DNA of 51,414 bases from contig DVMH01000005.1 in assembly GCA_018715045.1 (NCBI GenBank), positions 1 through 51,414 of the forward strand, in the 5' to 3' direction. The notes under the pieces were generated by a model. That model had not been told where the DNA came from. It saw nothing but the letters and a program-made list of their open reading frames with translations, and searched no databases. A program made the position numbers and the translations under genes. Positions 18,955 through 28,178 of this stretch are shown here, one piece after another. This DNA comes from Candidatus Avidehalobacter gallistercoris. GTDB taxonomy: Bacteria > Bacillota > Dehalobacteriia > UBA4068 > UBA4997. Position 1 is the first letter of the stretch, and each line of letters opens with the position of its first letter.

Positions 18955-19821
18955 ATGAATGGAATAACCGCAAATGCCATTAAAGTGGAGCATCTGACCA
19001 AAAATTACGGTAATTTTACCTTGCGCGACGTTAATTTATGTCTTCCGACCGGTAGTATTATGGGGTTGGTGGGAGAAAATGGCGCAGGCAAGACGACGCT
19101 TTTCAAACTGATAATGAACGTGCTGGAACGCGATGAGGGCGAAATATGCGTGTTGGGGCATGATAATCTGAGTCCGCAATTCGGCGAACTCAAAAACGAC
19201 ATCGGCGTAGTGCTAAGCGGAGCAGGGCTGCCAGAATACCTGACGCCCACTCAGGTGAACGGTGTGCTAAGGCAGACATTCCGTGGGTGGAACGAATCGT
19301 ATTTTTACCAGCTTTTAGCTGATTTTAAGCTGCCGGAGAGCAAAACTATTAAAAAGTTTTCCACCGGCATGAAGATGAAGCTGGCAATTGCAACTGCGCT
19401 GTCACACAACCCGCGTCTGCTGCTGTTAGATGAACCGACCAGCGGTCTTGATCCTATGGTGCGAGAGGATATCCTGGCGGTGTTCAATGATTTCACGCGC
19501 AATCCGGCGCACTCGATACTTATATCCTCACATATTGTGAGCGACTTGGAGAAGATCTGCGATTACATAGCGTTTCTGCACGAGGGTCGCTTGATGTTCT
19601 GCGAGGAGAAAGACCGGCTGCTGGAAGATTATGCGCTGATCAAAATGCCGTCGGCAGAGTTTGCTGCGGTGCCGCCAGGAGCAGTGGTATCGCTGAGGCG
19701 CGAGGCGTACGGCATCGAAGCCCTGGTCAAGAAGCATGAAATCCATCCGTCCTTCGCGACAGAGCATACGACGCTTGAGGATATTATTCTGTTTTTGTCG
19801 AAAGGAGGCGGCACACAATGA
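18955..19821 (+). CDS. ABC transporter ATP-binding protein
   Basis: This is an ATPase of an ABC-2 type exporter. The 288-residue protein has Walker A GENGAGKTT (about 42-50), a signature KKFSTGMKMKLAIA, Walker B LLLLDEPTSGLDP and the switch His in SSHIVSDLEK. The C-terminal ~75 residues are the family's extra regulatory region. It starts after GAGGGG, and its stop overlaps the permease start by 4 bases, so the two are translated together. The YtrA-type regulator upstream is the usual partner of such exporters. Confidence 0.93.
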   Translation: MNGITANAIKVEHLTKNYGNFTLRDVNLCLPTGSIMGLVGENGAGKTTLFKLIMNVLERDEGEICVLGHDNLSPQFGELKNDIGVVLSGAGLPEYLTPTQVNGVLRQTFRGWNESYFYQLLADFKLPESKTIKKFSTGMKMKLAIATALSHNPRLLLLDEPTSGLDPMVREDILAVFNDFTRNPAHSILISSHIVSDLEKICDYIAFLHEGRLMFCEEKDRLLEDYALIKMPSAEFAAVPPGAVVSLRREAYGIEALVKKHEIHPSFATEHTTLEDIILFLSKGGGTQ

Positions 19822-20456
19822 AAGGTATGAAAGGCCTGCTGCTTAAGGATTTATATTTCATGCAGCGGCATATGCGGGTATACTTGCTGCTGATGCTGGT
19901 TTTTGTGCTTCTGCCGGGGCAACTGCCTCTGCTGGCAGTTATCTATTCAGTTATGTTGCCTATCACTGTGCTGGCATATGACGATAATGTCAAATGGCCG
20001 GAACTGGCTGCTATGCTGCCGTTTTCCACGCGGGTTTTGGTTTTCAGTAAATATCTGCTGGGTTATATATTTTCCGGTTGCTTTGTGCTGCTGGCCATAT
20101 TGGCGCGGGTGGCATATAAGTTTTGCTGGCCACTGGTAACAAGCGGGCCAGTGGATAATGATTTTGCGTTGTCCAGTGATTTTATCAGCTTTATGCTGCT
20201 GATTTGGCTGGCCAGTCTTGTGCTGCTGTCGCTTAACCTGCCATTGATGTTCTGCTTAGGTGCGGAGAAAGGTCGGCTGGCCTTTATACTAACGATGGGC
20301 TTATTTTTTGGCATAGCGATACCGCTTTCGTCGTTGTCAGTGCCGATATCGTCGGATGTAATGTTTCCAGGAATGTTGCTGCTGGCCGCGTCGATCAATG
20401 CAGCCTCCTATGCCTTATCTGTCAAGCTGTATGACAAGCGTTTGCGAACGGCTTAA
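19818..20456 (+). CDS. ABC-2 type permease
   Basis: This 212-residue protein has six hydrophobic segments and begins MKGMKGLLLKDLYFMQRHM, typical of the small ABC-2 membrane subunits encoded beside YtrA-controlled ATPases. The start ATG overlaps the ATPase stop (ACAATGA) and follows AAAGGAGG. The substrate cannot be told from sequence; drug, lantibiotic or wall-stress export is usual for the group. Confidence 0.85.
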   Translation: MKGMKGLLLKDLYFMQRHMRVYLLLMLVFVLLPGQLPLLAVIYSVMLPITVLAYDDNVKWPELAAMLPFSTRVLVFSKYLLGYIFSGCFVLLAILARVAYKFCWPLVTSGPVDNDFALSSDFISFMLLIWLASLVLLSLNLPLMFCLGAEKGRLAFILTMGLFFGIAIPLSSLSVPISSDVMFPGMLLLAASINAASYALSVKLYDKRLRTA

Positions 20457-20474
20457 AATATTACGCCGAAACTC

Positions 20475-20503
20475 TTTACAAATAGACCGGAAAATGCTAT
20501 AAT
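20475..20503 (+). promoter_or_regulatory. tRNA-Gly promoter
   Basis: TTTACA (20475-20480), 17 bases, TATAAT (20498-20503), ending 13 bases before the tRNA. Confidence 0.8.
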
Positions 20504-20516
20504 GAGTTTCGGTTTT

Positions 20517-20590
20517 GCGGGTGTAGTTTAATGGCAAAACAAGAGCTTCCCAAGCTTTCGACGAGGGTTCGATTCCCTTCACCCGCTCCA
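20517..20590 (+). tRNA. tRNA-Gly (anticodon CCC)
   Basis: The acceptor arms GCGGGTG and CACCCGC pair fully, with discriminator T and an encoded CCA. The anticodon arm AGAGC-TTCCCAA-GCTTT puts CCC at positions 34-36. The T arm GAGGG-TTCGATT-CCCTT is normal. It is a single tRNA with its own promoter and terminator and reads GGG codons. Confidence 0.95.
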
Positions 20591-20598
20591 TCAACATA

Positions 20599-20630
20599 TA
20601 ATTCACCTGCAAAGGTGGATTATTTTTTTT
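20599..20630 (+). terminator. Terminator after tRNA-Gly
   Basis: TAATTCACC and GGTGGATTA (one G-U) flank a 6-nt loop and are followed by eight T residues. Confidence 0.88.
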
Positions 20631-20732
20631 GCTAAACTTGTTATATATTTTGTCAGCGATTGGCAGTTAATTATCAGAGGTAAAAAGTATTTGCTGACAC
20701 AGCGCTCATCTGACTGAGTATGTACAATGAAA

Positions 20733-20768
20733 CTCAAAAGGGGCAGCCAGGCGGCTGTCCCTTTTGAG
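20733..20768 (-). terminator. Hairpin ending the amt transcript
   Basis: A 16-bp stem (CTCAAAAGGGGCAGCC with GGCTGTCCCTTTTGAG) around a 4-nt loop lies 50 bases past the ammonium-channel stop. On the minus strand it is followed by TTTCATT, a weak T-run. Confidence 0.65.
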
Positions 20769-20817
20769 CTGAGATAAGTATAAGAGAATGAAAGAGATAA
20801 ACTCGAAAGATTCTAAA

Positions 20818-22524
20818 TTATTTTTCGATTTCCGGGTATTGCAATGCGTCATAACCGGTTTTGCCGGTGCGTACCTGAATAACGTCTTTCACATCGTAAA
20901 CAAAAATCTTGCCATCGCCATAAGCTCCGGTATAAAGAACCCTCTTGGCCGCTTCTACAATAGCCTCTACTGGAACTTTCGCCACCACGACCTCCACTTT
21001 TACCTTAGGCACCAGCTTGGTTTCCAGCGGTACGCCTCGATAGTATTCTGTGGCGCCTTTTTGCAGACCGCAGCCCATCACATCAGTCACCGTCATTCCT
21101 GTCACGCCGACTTCGGAGAGGGCGTTTTTCAGTAACTCGAACTTAGTGCGGCGGGTGATGATGACCACCTTGGACATTTCGCCATATTCATTCGAAGCTG
21201 AAACAATATGCGTTACTGGAACGGCAGGAACAGGGGCAGGCTCAGTATCCTCGTAAATTGCGTGCGCTACCGGGATAAAATCAGCATAAGAACTGGTCAG
21301 ACCGTGTTCCTTGATGTCAAGGCCGGCAATTTCTTCTTCTGCACTAACGCGCAGACCGACAGTCTTTTTGATCGCCATGAACACCACCAGCATGGTCACC
21401 ACAACCCAGGCGATAACCGAAGCCACACCGATAGTCTGTGTCACCAGCGTGTCAGCGCCACCGCCATAGAACAGGCCACGCGGCATCACTTCTACACTGC
21501 CGTAATCATAATATGCGAACAGACCGACCATTATTGTTCCAAACGCGCCGCAGATTCCGTGCACACCAATCGCGCCTACAGGGTCGTCAATTTTGAGCAC
21601 CTTGTCAATAAACTCAATGCCGAACACAACGGCAAACCCTGCCACCAGACCGATAACAGCAGCGCCAACCGTAGTTACGGTATCGCAGCCCGCGGTGATC
21701 GCCACCAGCCCGGCCAGCGCGCCGTTCAATGTCATCGAAACGTCAGGCTTCTTGTAGCGCAGCCATGTTATCAGCATAACCACCGTAGCCGCCACTGCCG
21801 TCGACATATTGGTGGTGACAAAAACGCGGGCCGCTACCTCGGCTGAACTGCCGGAAAGGGCAGTGGTGGAGCCTCCGTTGAAGCCAAACCATGCAAACCA
21901 CAGAATAAACACACCAAGCGCACCCAGCGTCAGGCTGTGGCCGGGAATAGCGTGTACCTTGCCGTCGGCGGAATATTTGCCGATGCGCGGCCCCAGAATA
22001 CACGCACCTACCAGCGCCGCCGTGCCGCCCACCATATGTACGGCGCAGGAGCCAGCAAAGTCATGGAAGCCCATTTCTGCCAGCCAGCCGCCGCCCCAGA
22101 TCCAATGACCGGACACCGGATAAACAAACGCAGAAATTATCAGCGAATACAAACAATAGGAAACGAATTTAGTTCGTTCGGCCATGGCGCCTGAAACGAT
22201 GGTGGCCGCCGTGGCGCAGAACACCGTCTGAAATATCATCTGCGTCCAGTTATAACCATCTCCCACCATGCCGTCGTTGAACATCTCTATACCGCCGAAA
22301 AGCAGGCTGGACGTGCCAAACATGATACCAAAACCAATCAGCCAATATACGATAGTACCCAAACAAAAGTCCATCAGGTTCTTCATAATAATGTTGCCGG
22401 CGTTTTTAGCTCGGGTGAAGCCGGTCTCAACCATCGCGAACCCGGCCTGCATGAAGAACACTAGTGCCGCGGCTAGTAGCGTCCAGCCGATGTCTAAAGA
22501 TGAAGCCAATTCATTGATATCCAT
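20818..22524 (-). CDS. amt: Ammonium channel fused to a PII signal protein
   Basis: Residues 1 to about 420 are an Amt/MEP channel: 11 helices, with AGFAMVETGFTRAKNAGNIIMKN, the FxGSCAVHMVGG region and DDPVGAIGVHGICG. After a proline-rich linker, residues ~455-568 form a complete PII (GlnB/GlnK) domain: KFELLKNALSEVGVTGMT, GCGLQKGATEYYRG, LVPKVKVEVV and TGAYGDGKIFV (ATP/2-oxoglutarate sites). Free GlnK normally plugs Amt; here gate and channel are one chain. The T-loop keeps the Tyr of EYYRG, but the residue matching uridylylated Tyr51 is Leu in RGVPL, so uridylylation is unlikely. GGGAGG precedes the ATG; glnN is upstream. Confidence 0.93.
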   Translation of the reverse strand: MDINELASSLDIGWTLLAAALVFFMQAGFAMVETGFTRAKNAGNIIMKNLMDFCLGTIVYWLIGFGIMFGTSSLLFGGIEMFNDGMVGDGYNWTQMIFQTVFCATAATIVSGAMAERTKFVSYCLYSLIISAFVYPVSGHWIWGGGWLAEMGFHDFAGSCAVHMVGGTAALVGACILGPRIGKYSADGKVHAIPGHSLTLGALGVFILWFAWFGFNGGSTTALSGSSAEVAARVFVTTNMSTAVAATVVMLITWLRYKKPDVSMTLNGALAGLVAITAGCDTVTTVGAAVIGLVAGFAVVFGIEFIDKVLKIDDPVGAIGVHGICGAFGTIMVGLFAYYDYGSVEVMPRGLFYGGGADTLVTQTIGVASVIAWVVVTMLVVFMAIKKTVGLRVSAEEEIAGLDIKEHGLTSSYADFIPVAHAIYEDTEPAPVPAVPVTHIVSASNEYGEMSKVVIITRRTKFELLKNALSEVGVTGMTVTDVMGCGLQKGATEYYRGVPLETKLVPKVKVEVVVAKVPVEAIVEAAKRVLYTGAYGDGKIFVYDVKDVIQVRTGKTGYDALQYPEIEK

Positions 22525-22560
22525 TTACAATTCCTCCCGTTGTTTTTCTCTGCAAACAGT

Positions 22561-22598
22561 AAGGGCGCGTAACTCTCAAATGAGAATCACACGCCCTT
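22561..22598 (-). promoter_or_regulatory. Leader hairpin before amt
   Basis: On the minus strand AAGGGCGTGT pairs with ACGCGCCCTT (one G-U), and an inner CTC/GAG stem caps it. It sits between glnN and amt, about 40 bases before the amt start, without a T-run. It resembles the hairpin before glnN at 24783-24822, so the two may bind the same regulator or act as processing sites. Confidence 0.5.
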
Positions 22599-22644
22599 GT
22601 GTACAGATCAAATTTTTATATATAAATTTAATGCTTAAAACGGT

Positions 22645-24732
22645 TTAATAGAACAGCAGCTCGCCGTAAGTGGGGAAGGGCCAGTATTTACCTGCCGTCA
22701 GCACTTCCAATCCGTCCGCTGTCTGGCGAAGCGCGTCCATCTTAGGCAACACCACATCGTGATAATAATGCGCAATGGCCTCGGTGTCACCTACCACCGA
22801 CGTTTTATCCACGGCCTCGCTCAAATCGTCAATACAATCAGAAAGCTTGTCGTTCAGCGCGGAGAGCTTATTAAGCAGCTTTTCCTCCGCCTTGGCCGAA
22901 ACTCCCAAGTCTTTTTTCAGTTTTAAAGTCTTGGCCAATTCCTTGGAGTAGGTGAGTACAGCCGGAGCAATCTCCGTCCGCGCCATATCCAGCATGGTCA
23001 ACACTTCGATGTGCAGAACCTTGTAATACTCCTCCAGCAGGCTTTCCTGCCGTGCTTCCATTTCTTTCAGATTGTAAACGCCCTGACGCTCAAACATTTC
23101 CACATTCTTTTTGTCGGTGTAATGCGGCAGCGCATCGGCAGTGGATTTCAGGTTCAAAAGACCGCGCTTTTCGGCCTCCGCGACCCATTCGTCGGAGTAG
23201 TTGTTGCCGTTAAAGACAATGCGTTCGTGCGCTTTTAACTCATCTTTCAACAGTGTGTTCAAGGCAGCGTTGAATTCATTGGCCTCGACTTTTTCCAGCT
23301 TATCGGCAAATAGCCCCAGCGTATCTGCCACAATGGAGTTCAAAATGATATTGGTGCACGAGAGCGAGAAACCGGAACCCAGCATACGGAACTCAAATTT
23401 ATTGCCGGTGAACGCAAAAGGCGAGGTGCGGTTGCGGTCTGTGCTGTCCTTAGGGAGATCCGGCAGAACCGAAACACCGGAATTCAGCACGTCATCAGCG
23501 AATTTCTTGCAATTCTGATCGTTCTTCAGCGAGTCAATAACGGCCTGCAGCTCGTCTCCCAAGAACATTGAAACAATAGCGGGCGGAGCTTCGTTGGCGC
23601 CCAAGCGGTGATCATTGCCGGCGCTGGCTACGGATATACGCAGCAGATCCTGATAATCGTCCACGGCCTTGATAACGGCAGTAAGAAAAGTCAAAAACTG
23701 CATATTCTCACGCGGGGTTTTGCCAGGTTCCAGCAGGTTTTCGCCTAAATCTGTTGCCAGCGACCAGTTATTGTGTTTGCCGGAACCATTCACGCCGTCA
23801 AACGGCTTCTCATGCAGCAGGCAGGCCAGCCCGTGACGCGAGGCAACTTTTTTCATCATCTCCATAACCAGCTGGTTATTGTCAGTAGCAATGTTGGTGG
23901 AGGTGTATATCGTCGCCAGCTCATGCTGGGCTGGAGCAACTTCATTATGCCGTGTTTTGGCAAGTATGCCCAGTTTCCAAAGCTCCTCGTCCAGATCTTG
24001 CATATATTCCATAACGCGGGTGCGAATAGCGCCGAAATAATGATCTTCCAGCTCCTGACCCTTGGGGGGCATAGCGCCAAACAGGGTGCGCCCGGTAAAG
24101 CGCAGGTCTTTGCGCTGTTTGAACATCTCGCCGTCCACCAGGAAATATTCCTGTTCCGGCCCTACGGTAGTGGTGACGTGCTGTGCTTCAGTGTTGCCAA
24201 ACAGGCGAAGTATCCGTAACGCCTGCTTGTTAATGGCCTCCATTGAACGAAGCAGCGGAATCTTCTTATCCAGAATTTCGCCGCCGTAAGAACAAAAAGC
24301 GGTGGGGATACACAGCGTGTTATTCTTAATAAAAGCGTAAGAGGTGGGATCCCAGGCGGTGTAGCCGCGCGCCTCAAACGTGGAACGAAGTCCTCCAGAA
24401 GGGAAAGAAGAAGCGTCCGGCTCACCTTGAATCAAATTCTTGCCGGAAAATTCCATGATCACATTGCCGCCCTCAGTAGGCTCTATGAAGCTGTCATGCT
24501 TTTCAGCGGTAACGCCGGTTAAAGGCTGGAACCAATGCGTGTAATGGGTGACGCCTTTCTGGATTGCCCAATCTTTCATTGCTGTTGCCACCGATTCTGC
24601 CAGCGATGGATCAAGCGGATTGCCGGATTCGATCGTTTTTTTAAGCGCCTTGTAAACCGCCTTGGGCAGCCTCTCTTTCATCACGTTTTCATTAAAAACG
24701 TTGCTGCCGAATACCTCTGGAACGTTTGTCAT
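22645..24732 (-). CDS. glnN: Glutamine synthetase type III
   Basis: This large (695-residue) glutamine synthetase makes glutamine from glutamate, ammonium and ATP. It carries the GSIII features: [18 protein letters not shown] at the N-terminus, [39 protein letters not shown], the nucleotide segment [16 protein letters not shown], and the long C-terminal helical region. A strong promoter lies upstream on the minus strand. Together with the Amt-PII gene behind it and the type I enzyme at 30209, it gives this genome two unrelated-size glutamine synthetases. Confidence 0.96.
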   Translation of the reverse strand: MTNVPEVFGSNVFNENVMKERLPKAVYKALKKTIESGNPLDPSLAESVATAMKDWAIQKGVTHYTHWFQPLTGVTAEKHDSFIEPTEGGNVIMEFSGKNLIQGEPDASSFPSGGLRSTFEARGYTAWDPTSYAFIKNNTLCIPTAFCSYGGEILDKKIPLLRSMEAINKQALRILRLFGNTEAQHVTTTVGPEQEYFLVDGEMFKQRKDLRFTGRTLFGAMPPKGQELEDHYFGAIRTRVMEYMQDLDEELWKLGILAKTRHNEVAPAQHELATIYTSTNIATDNNQLVMEMMKKVASRHGLACLLHEKPFDGVNGSGKHNNWSLATDLGENLLEPGKTPRENMQFLTFLTAVIKAVDDYQDLLRISVASAGNDHRLGANEAPPAIVSMFLGDELQAVIDSLKNDQNCKKFADDVLNSGVSVLPDLPKDSTDRNRTSPFAFTGNKFEFRMLGSGFSLSCTNIILNSIVADTLGLFADKLEKVEANEFNAALNTLLKDELKAHERIVFNGNNYSDEWVAEAEKRGLLNLKSTADALPHYTDKKNVEMFERQGVYNLKEMEARQESLLEEYYKVLHIEVLTMLDMARTEIAPAVLTYSKELAKTLKLKKDLGVSAKAEEKLLNKLSALNDKLSDCIDDLSEAVDKTSVVGDTEAIAHYYHDVVLPKMDALRQTADGLEVLTAGKYWPFPTYGELLFY

Positions 24733-24781
24733 AACTGCACCTCCAAAAAATCTCTTTCAGTCAAAAGTTTTGTCTTAATAA

Positions 24782-24822
24782 CAGCGAAGGCGCCGCGGGA
24801 TTTACCCACAGCGCCTTTGCTG
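24782..24822 (-). promoter_or_regulatory. Leader hairpin of glnN
   Basis: On the minus strand CAGCAAAGGCGC pairs with GCGCCTTCGCTG (one G-U) and an inner GTGGG/CCCGC stem closes a 5-nt loop, so nearly 40 bases fold into one rod. It starts a few bases after the expected transcription start. No T-run follows, so it may be bound by a protein or stabilise the mRNA. Confidence 0.55.
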
Positions 24823-24833
24823 ATTACTTTGCT

Positions 24834-24862
24834 ATTATATGCCCGGGAAAGCGGAATGTCAA
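24834..24862 (-). promoter_or_regulatory. Promoter of glnN
   Basis: On the minus strand TTGACA (24862-24857), a 17-base spacer and TATAAT (24839-24834) form a near-consensus promoter. Confidence 0.85.
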
Positions 24863-24984
24863 CCCCTTTTTTGCAAATTTTCACAAAAATTTTCACAGCT
24901 GGCTTAAGGCGGCAAAATATTGAATTAGAAACATTTGTCTTTAGCAGAAAAACAAATTTGTACTGTATACAATGCAGATTTTTA

Positions 24985-25013
24985 TTGACTGGCGCTTAGA
25001 ATTATTATAAAAT
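24985..25013 (+). promoter_or_regulatory. Promoter of the split glutamate synthase operon
   Basis: TTGACT (24985-24990), 17 bases, TAAAAT (25008-25013), about 85 bases before the first gene. Confidence 0.6.
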
Positions 25014-25100
25014 AAAGCTTATCTTTATTTTTGTATTCGACGGTAAAGACATGCCATCGACATTAATAACAAAGATTTTAAGTTTAAGGGAGTGGACGCT

Positions 25101-26192
25101 ATGCAGAAAGAGGGGCAAATCAGGATACCCTCCGGGTGCGCTATTTCGTCGATATTTTCCAGAAGCGGCAAACGTATTGACGGCAGCCGGATCGTTAAAT
25201 CCATTAAAATGATGCATGACCGAAGCAACGGTTTGGGCGGCGGCTTTGCGGGCTATGGTATTTATCCGGAATATAAAAACGCCTATGCCTTTCATGTATT
25301 TTATGACAACATTGAGGCCAAAAACCAGTGCGAAGATTTCCTGGATCACCATTTTGATATTATCAATTTATCCAAAATTCCGATCCGTAAGAATCCCAAC
25401 ATCACCAACGAGCCGCTGATCTGGCGCTATTTTGTTAATCCGCTGCCCACCAAGCTGGCTGATAGCCAGCTGGACGAGCAGGAATATGTTGTGCAGTCCG
25501 TCGTTCATGTTAATGACCGCATGGAAGGCGCCTACATCTTCAGCTGCGGCAAGAATATGGGTGTATTCAAGGCCTGTGGCTTCCCGGAGGATGTTGGTGA
25601 TTTTTACCGGCTGGAAGAATATGAGGGCTATTCCTGGACGGCGCATGGCCGGTATCCTACCAACACGCCTGGATGGTGGGGCGGCGCGCATCCCTTTGCC
25701 CTGCTGGATAAGACTATTGTGCATAACGGCGAGATTTCTTCATATGACGCGAACCGCCGCTATATCGAAATGTATGGCTACCGCTGTAACCTGATGACCG
25801 ATACAGAGGTTATCACTTATATAGTAGATTTTCTGGTGCGCAAGCAGGGATTGAGTCTAACGGAAATGTCCAACGTCATTGCCGCGCCGTTCTGGTCGAC
25901 AATAAGCCGCAAGGAACCAGAGGAGCGCGAGCGTCTGAGTTACCTGAGAAACGCTTTTGCCAGTCTGCTGATAACAGGACCGTTTTCCATTCTGCTGGGC
26001 TTTGAGGGAGGTCTGCTTGCACTGAACGACCGCTTGAAGCTGCGCTCGATGGTTGTAGGTGAAAAAGACGACATGGTGTATATCGCCAGCGAAGAATCTG
26101 CTATTCGTGTTATTGAGCCGAATGTAGAGCGTATCTGGTCGCCCCGCGGAGGCGAGCCCGTTATTGTGACTTTAGATCACCTGCATAAATAA
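25101..26192 (+). CDS. Glutamate synthase, glutamine amidotransferase subunit
   Basis: This is a class II glutamine amidotransferase releasing ammonia from glutamine. The ATG at 25101 (eight bases after GGGAG) gives 363 residues. The probable catalytic Cys is residue 13 (SGCAISSIF), behind a short propeptide. Family motifs are WTAHGRYPTNTPG, HNGEISSYDANRRY and DTEVITY. It corresponds to the N-terminal domain of ordinary large-subunit glutamate synthase. The four following genes supply the other domains, as in archaeal and Thermotoga-type split enzymes. Confidence 0.9.
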   Translation: MQKEGQIRIPSGCAISSIFSRSGKRIDGSRIVKSIKMMHDRSNGLGGGFAGYGIYPEYKNAYAFHVFYDNIEAKNQCEDFLDHHFDIINLSKIPIRKNPNITNEPLIWRYFVNPLPTKLADSQLDEQEYVVQSVVHVNDRMEGAYIFSCGKNMGVFKACGFPEDVGDFYRLEEYEGYSWTAHGRYPTNTPGWWGGAHPFALLDKTIVHNGEISSYDANRRYIEMYGYRCNLMTDTEVITYIVDFLVRKQGLSLTEMSNVIAAPFWSTISRKEPEERERLSYLRNAFASLLITGPFSILLGFEGGLLALNDRLKLRSMVVGEKDDMVYIASEESAIRVIEPNVERIWSPRGGEPVIVTLDHLHK

Positions 26193-26228
26193 GCGAAGAA
26201 AATTTACAAAATAAAGGGAGTATGTGTT

Positions 26229-27734
26229 ATGGCTGTGGATTATTTCTACCCGGAATACGAAATCGTGCGCGACCCCAACCGCTGCATTTCATGCCGTGTC
26301 TGTGAGAGGCAATGCGCTAATAAAGTCCATTCCTATGACGAGGCCAGCGGTAAAATGTTCTGTGATGACGCCAAATGCGTCAACTGCCACCGCTGCGTCG
26401 CGCTATGTCCCACACGGGCGCTGAAAATCGTGCCAAGCGGCGACACGTTCAAAAGCAACACTAACTGGACAGATAATTATATGAAAGAAATTTACCGTCA
26501 GGCAAATTCCGGCGGCGTGCTGCTTTCCTCGATGGGGAACCCGGATAACTTTCCTGTTTATTGGGATAAAATTCTGATCAACGCATCGCAGGTGACAAAC
26601 CCCTCGATCGATCCTTTGCGCGAACCTATGGAGACCAGAACTTTCCTCGGCAAAAAGCCAACCCATGTGGATCGTGACAGCAATGGGCGTCTGATACCGA
26701 ACCTTGAGCCGCAGATGGAGCTTTCTCTGCCGATTCTGTTCGGCGGTATGTCCTACGGCGCTATCAGCTACAACGCGCATGAGTGTCTGGCGCGGGCGGC
26801 GGAGACTATCGGCACATTCTATAACACCGGTGAGGGCGGTCTGCACAAAGATATCTACAAATATGGCAAAAACACCATTGTACAGGTGGCCTCTGGCCGT
26901 TTCGGCGTCCACAAAGATTACCTGAACGCGGGAGCGGCCATTGAAATCAAAATTGGCCAGGGTGCGAAACCTGGTATCGGCGGGCATCTGCCAGGGCTTA
27001 AAATCGTTGGCGATATCTCCCAGACGCGCATGATACCAATTGGCAGCGACGCTATCAGTCCCGCGCCGCACCACGATATTTATTCTATCGAAGATCTGCA
27101 TCAGCTGGTTTATTCGTTGAAAGAAGCGACCAATTATGAAAAGCCGGTTATTGTGAAGATCGCCGCAGTACATAACGTGGCAGCCATTGCCAGCGGCGTA
27201 GCCAGAAGTGGGGCAGATATCATCGCAATTGACGGTTTCCGCGGCGGCACCGGAGCCGCGCCCACCCGTATCCGCGACAATGTGGGTATTCCAATCGAGC
27301 TGGCATTGGCCGCAGTTGATCAGCGCCTGCGCGAAGAGGGTATACGTGGTAATATCTCCATCATCTGCGGCGGCAGTATCCGCAACAGTGCTGACGTGGT
27401 TAAAGCTATCGCTCTCGGTGCGGATGCTGTTTATATTGCAACAGCGGCTCTCCTGGCGCTGGGCTGTCACCTATGCCGCAGTTGCCACACCGGCAACTGT
27501 AACTGGGGTATAGCCACCCAAAAGCCGGAATTAGTCAAGCGCCTGAACACAGACGTGGGTACCGAGCGTCTGATCAATATGCTGACCGCCTGGGGACATG
27601 AGATAACCGAAATGATGGGCGGCATGGGTATCAATTCTATCGAGGCGCTGCGCGGCAACCGTTTGATGCTGCGCGGTATCGGACTGACCGACCGCGAGTT
27701 GAGCATTCTCGGTATCAAGCATGCCGGCGAGTAA
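26229..27734 (+). CDS. Glutamate synthase FMN subunit with N-terminal ferredoxin domain
   Basis: This is the synthase domain that reduces 2-oxoglutarate plus ammonia to glutamate on FMN. The 501-residue protein opens with two 4Fe-4S motifs (CISCRVCERQC and CVNCHRCVALCP). The FMN barrel carries FGGMSYGAISYNAH, GEGGLHKDIYKYG, GQGAKPGIGGHLPG, ISPAPHHDIYSIEDL and DGFRGGTGAAP. Close to the end, CHLCRSCHTGNC fits the 3Fe-4S site of glutamate synthases. It follows the amidotransferase gene by 36 bases. Confidence 0.94.
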   Translation: MAVDYFYPEYEIVRDPNRCISCRVCERQCANKVHSYDEASGKMFCDDAKCVNCHRCVALCPTRALKIVPSGDTFKSNTNWTDNYMKEIYRQANSGGVLLSSMGNPDNFPVYWDKILINASQVTNPSIDPLREPMETRTFLGKKPTHVDRDSNGRLIPNLEPQMELSLPILFGGMSYGAISYNAHECLARAAETIGTFYNTGEGGLHKDIYKYGKNTIVQVASGRFGVHKDYLNAGAAIEIKIGQGAKPGIGGHLPGLKIVGDISQTRMIPIGSDAISPAPHHDIYSIEDLHQLVYSLKEATNYEKPVIVKIAAVHNVAAIASGVARSGADIIAIDGFRGGTGAAPTRIRDNVGIPIELALAAVDQRLREEGIRGNISIICGGSIRNSADVVKAIALGADAVYIATAALLALGCHLCRSCHTGNCNWGIATQKPELVKRLNTDVGTERLINMLTAWGHEITEMMGGMGINSIEALRGNRLMLRGIGLTDRELSILGIKHAGE

Positions 27735-27747
27735 GGAGGAGGTAGCC

Positions 27748-28173
27748 ATGAAACGAGTTTATGTGCAGGAACAATGGTGCCTGGCCTGCCATTTATGCGA
27801 ATATGCCTGCGCCTTTGTCAATTCCGGTCAAAAGGATATGAGCAAAGCATTAAAGGGTGTGAAAATCAACCCGTGTATCAGAATCGAGGAGCGCGGCAAT
27901 ATCAGCTTTGCGGTGAACTGCCGTCATTGTGAGGAACCGCTCTGTCTGAAAAGCTGCATATCCGGCGCTATCTCGGTTAAAGATGGCGTGGTTCATATTG
28001 ACCAGGAAAAGTGCGTCGGCTGCTATACCTGTGTGCTGGCCTGCCCTTATGGCGCCATCATGCCGGCGAACAGCGGCAAGGTAATGCAGAAGTGCGAGCT
28101 TGAAATGGAGGGCGGCGAGCCTGCTTGCGTGGCAGCCTGTCCCAACCGGGCTATCGTGTTTGAAGAGAGGTGA
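27748..28173 (+). CDS. 4Fe-4S ferredoxin-type electron carrier of glutamate synthase
   Basis: This 141-residue protein has four cysteine clusters of the HycB/DMSO-reductase-B type: CLACHLCEYAC, CRHCEEPLCLKSC, CVGCYTCVLACP and a final CEL...CVAACP. It should pass electrons between the oxidoreductase (next gene) and the FMN subunit. The ATG at 27748 follows GGAGGAGG; the in-frame ATG at 27721 lies inside the previous gene. Confidence 0.9.
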   Translation: MKRVYVQEQWCLACHLCEYACAFVNSGQKDMSKALKGVKINPCIRIEERGNISFAVNCRHCEEPLCLKSCISGAISVKDGVVHIDQEKCVGCYTCVLACPYGAIMPANSGKVMQKCELEMEGGEPACVAACPNRAIVFEER

Positions 28174-28178
28174 TGGCG

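Larger units (their letters stand above)
24733..25100. other. Divergent regulatory region between glnN and the glutamate synthase operon
   Basis: The 370-bp gap holds no gene. It carries the minus-strand glnN promoter (24834-24862) and leader hairpin (24783-24822) and the plus-strand glt promoter (24985-25013). The AT-rich centre 24880-24980 shows no clear operator. Confidence 0.7.

Noticed and set aside
24985-25100. Riboswitch in the glutamate synthase leader
   Set aside because: Only a short imperfect stem (TCGACGG/CCATCGA, with a C-A mismatch) is present; no known riboswitch core could be seen.
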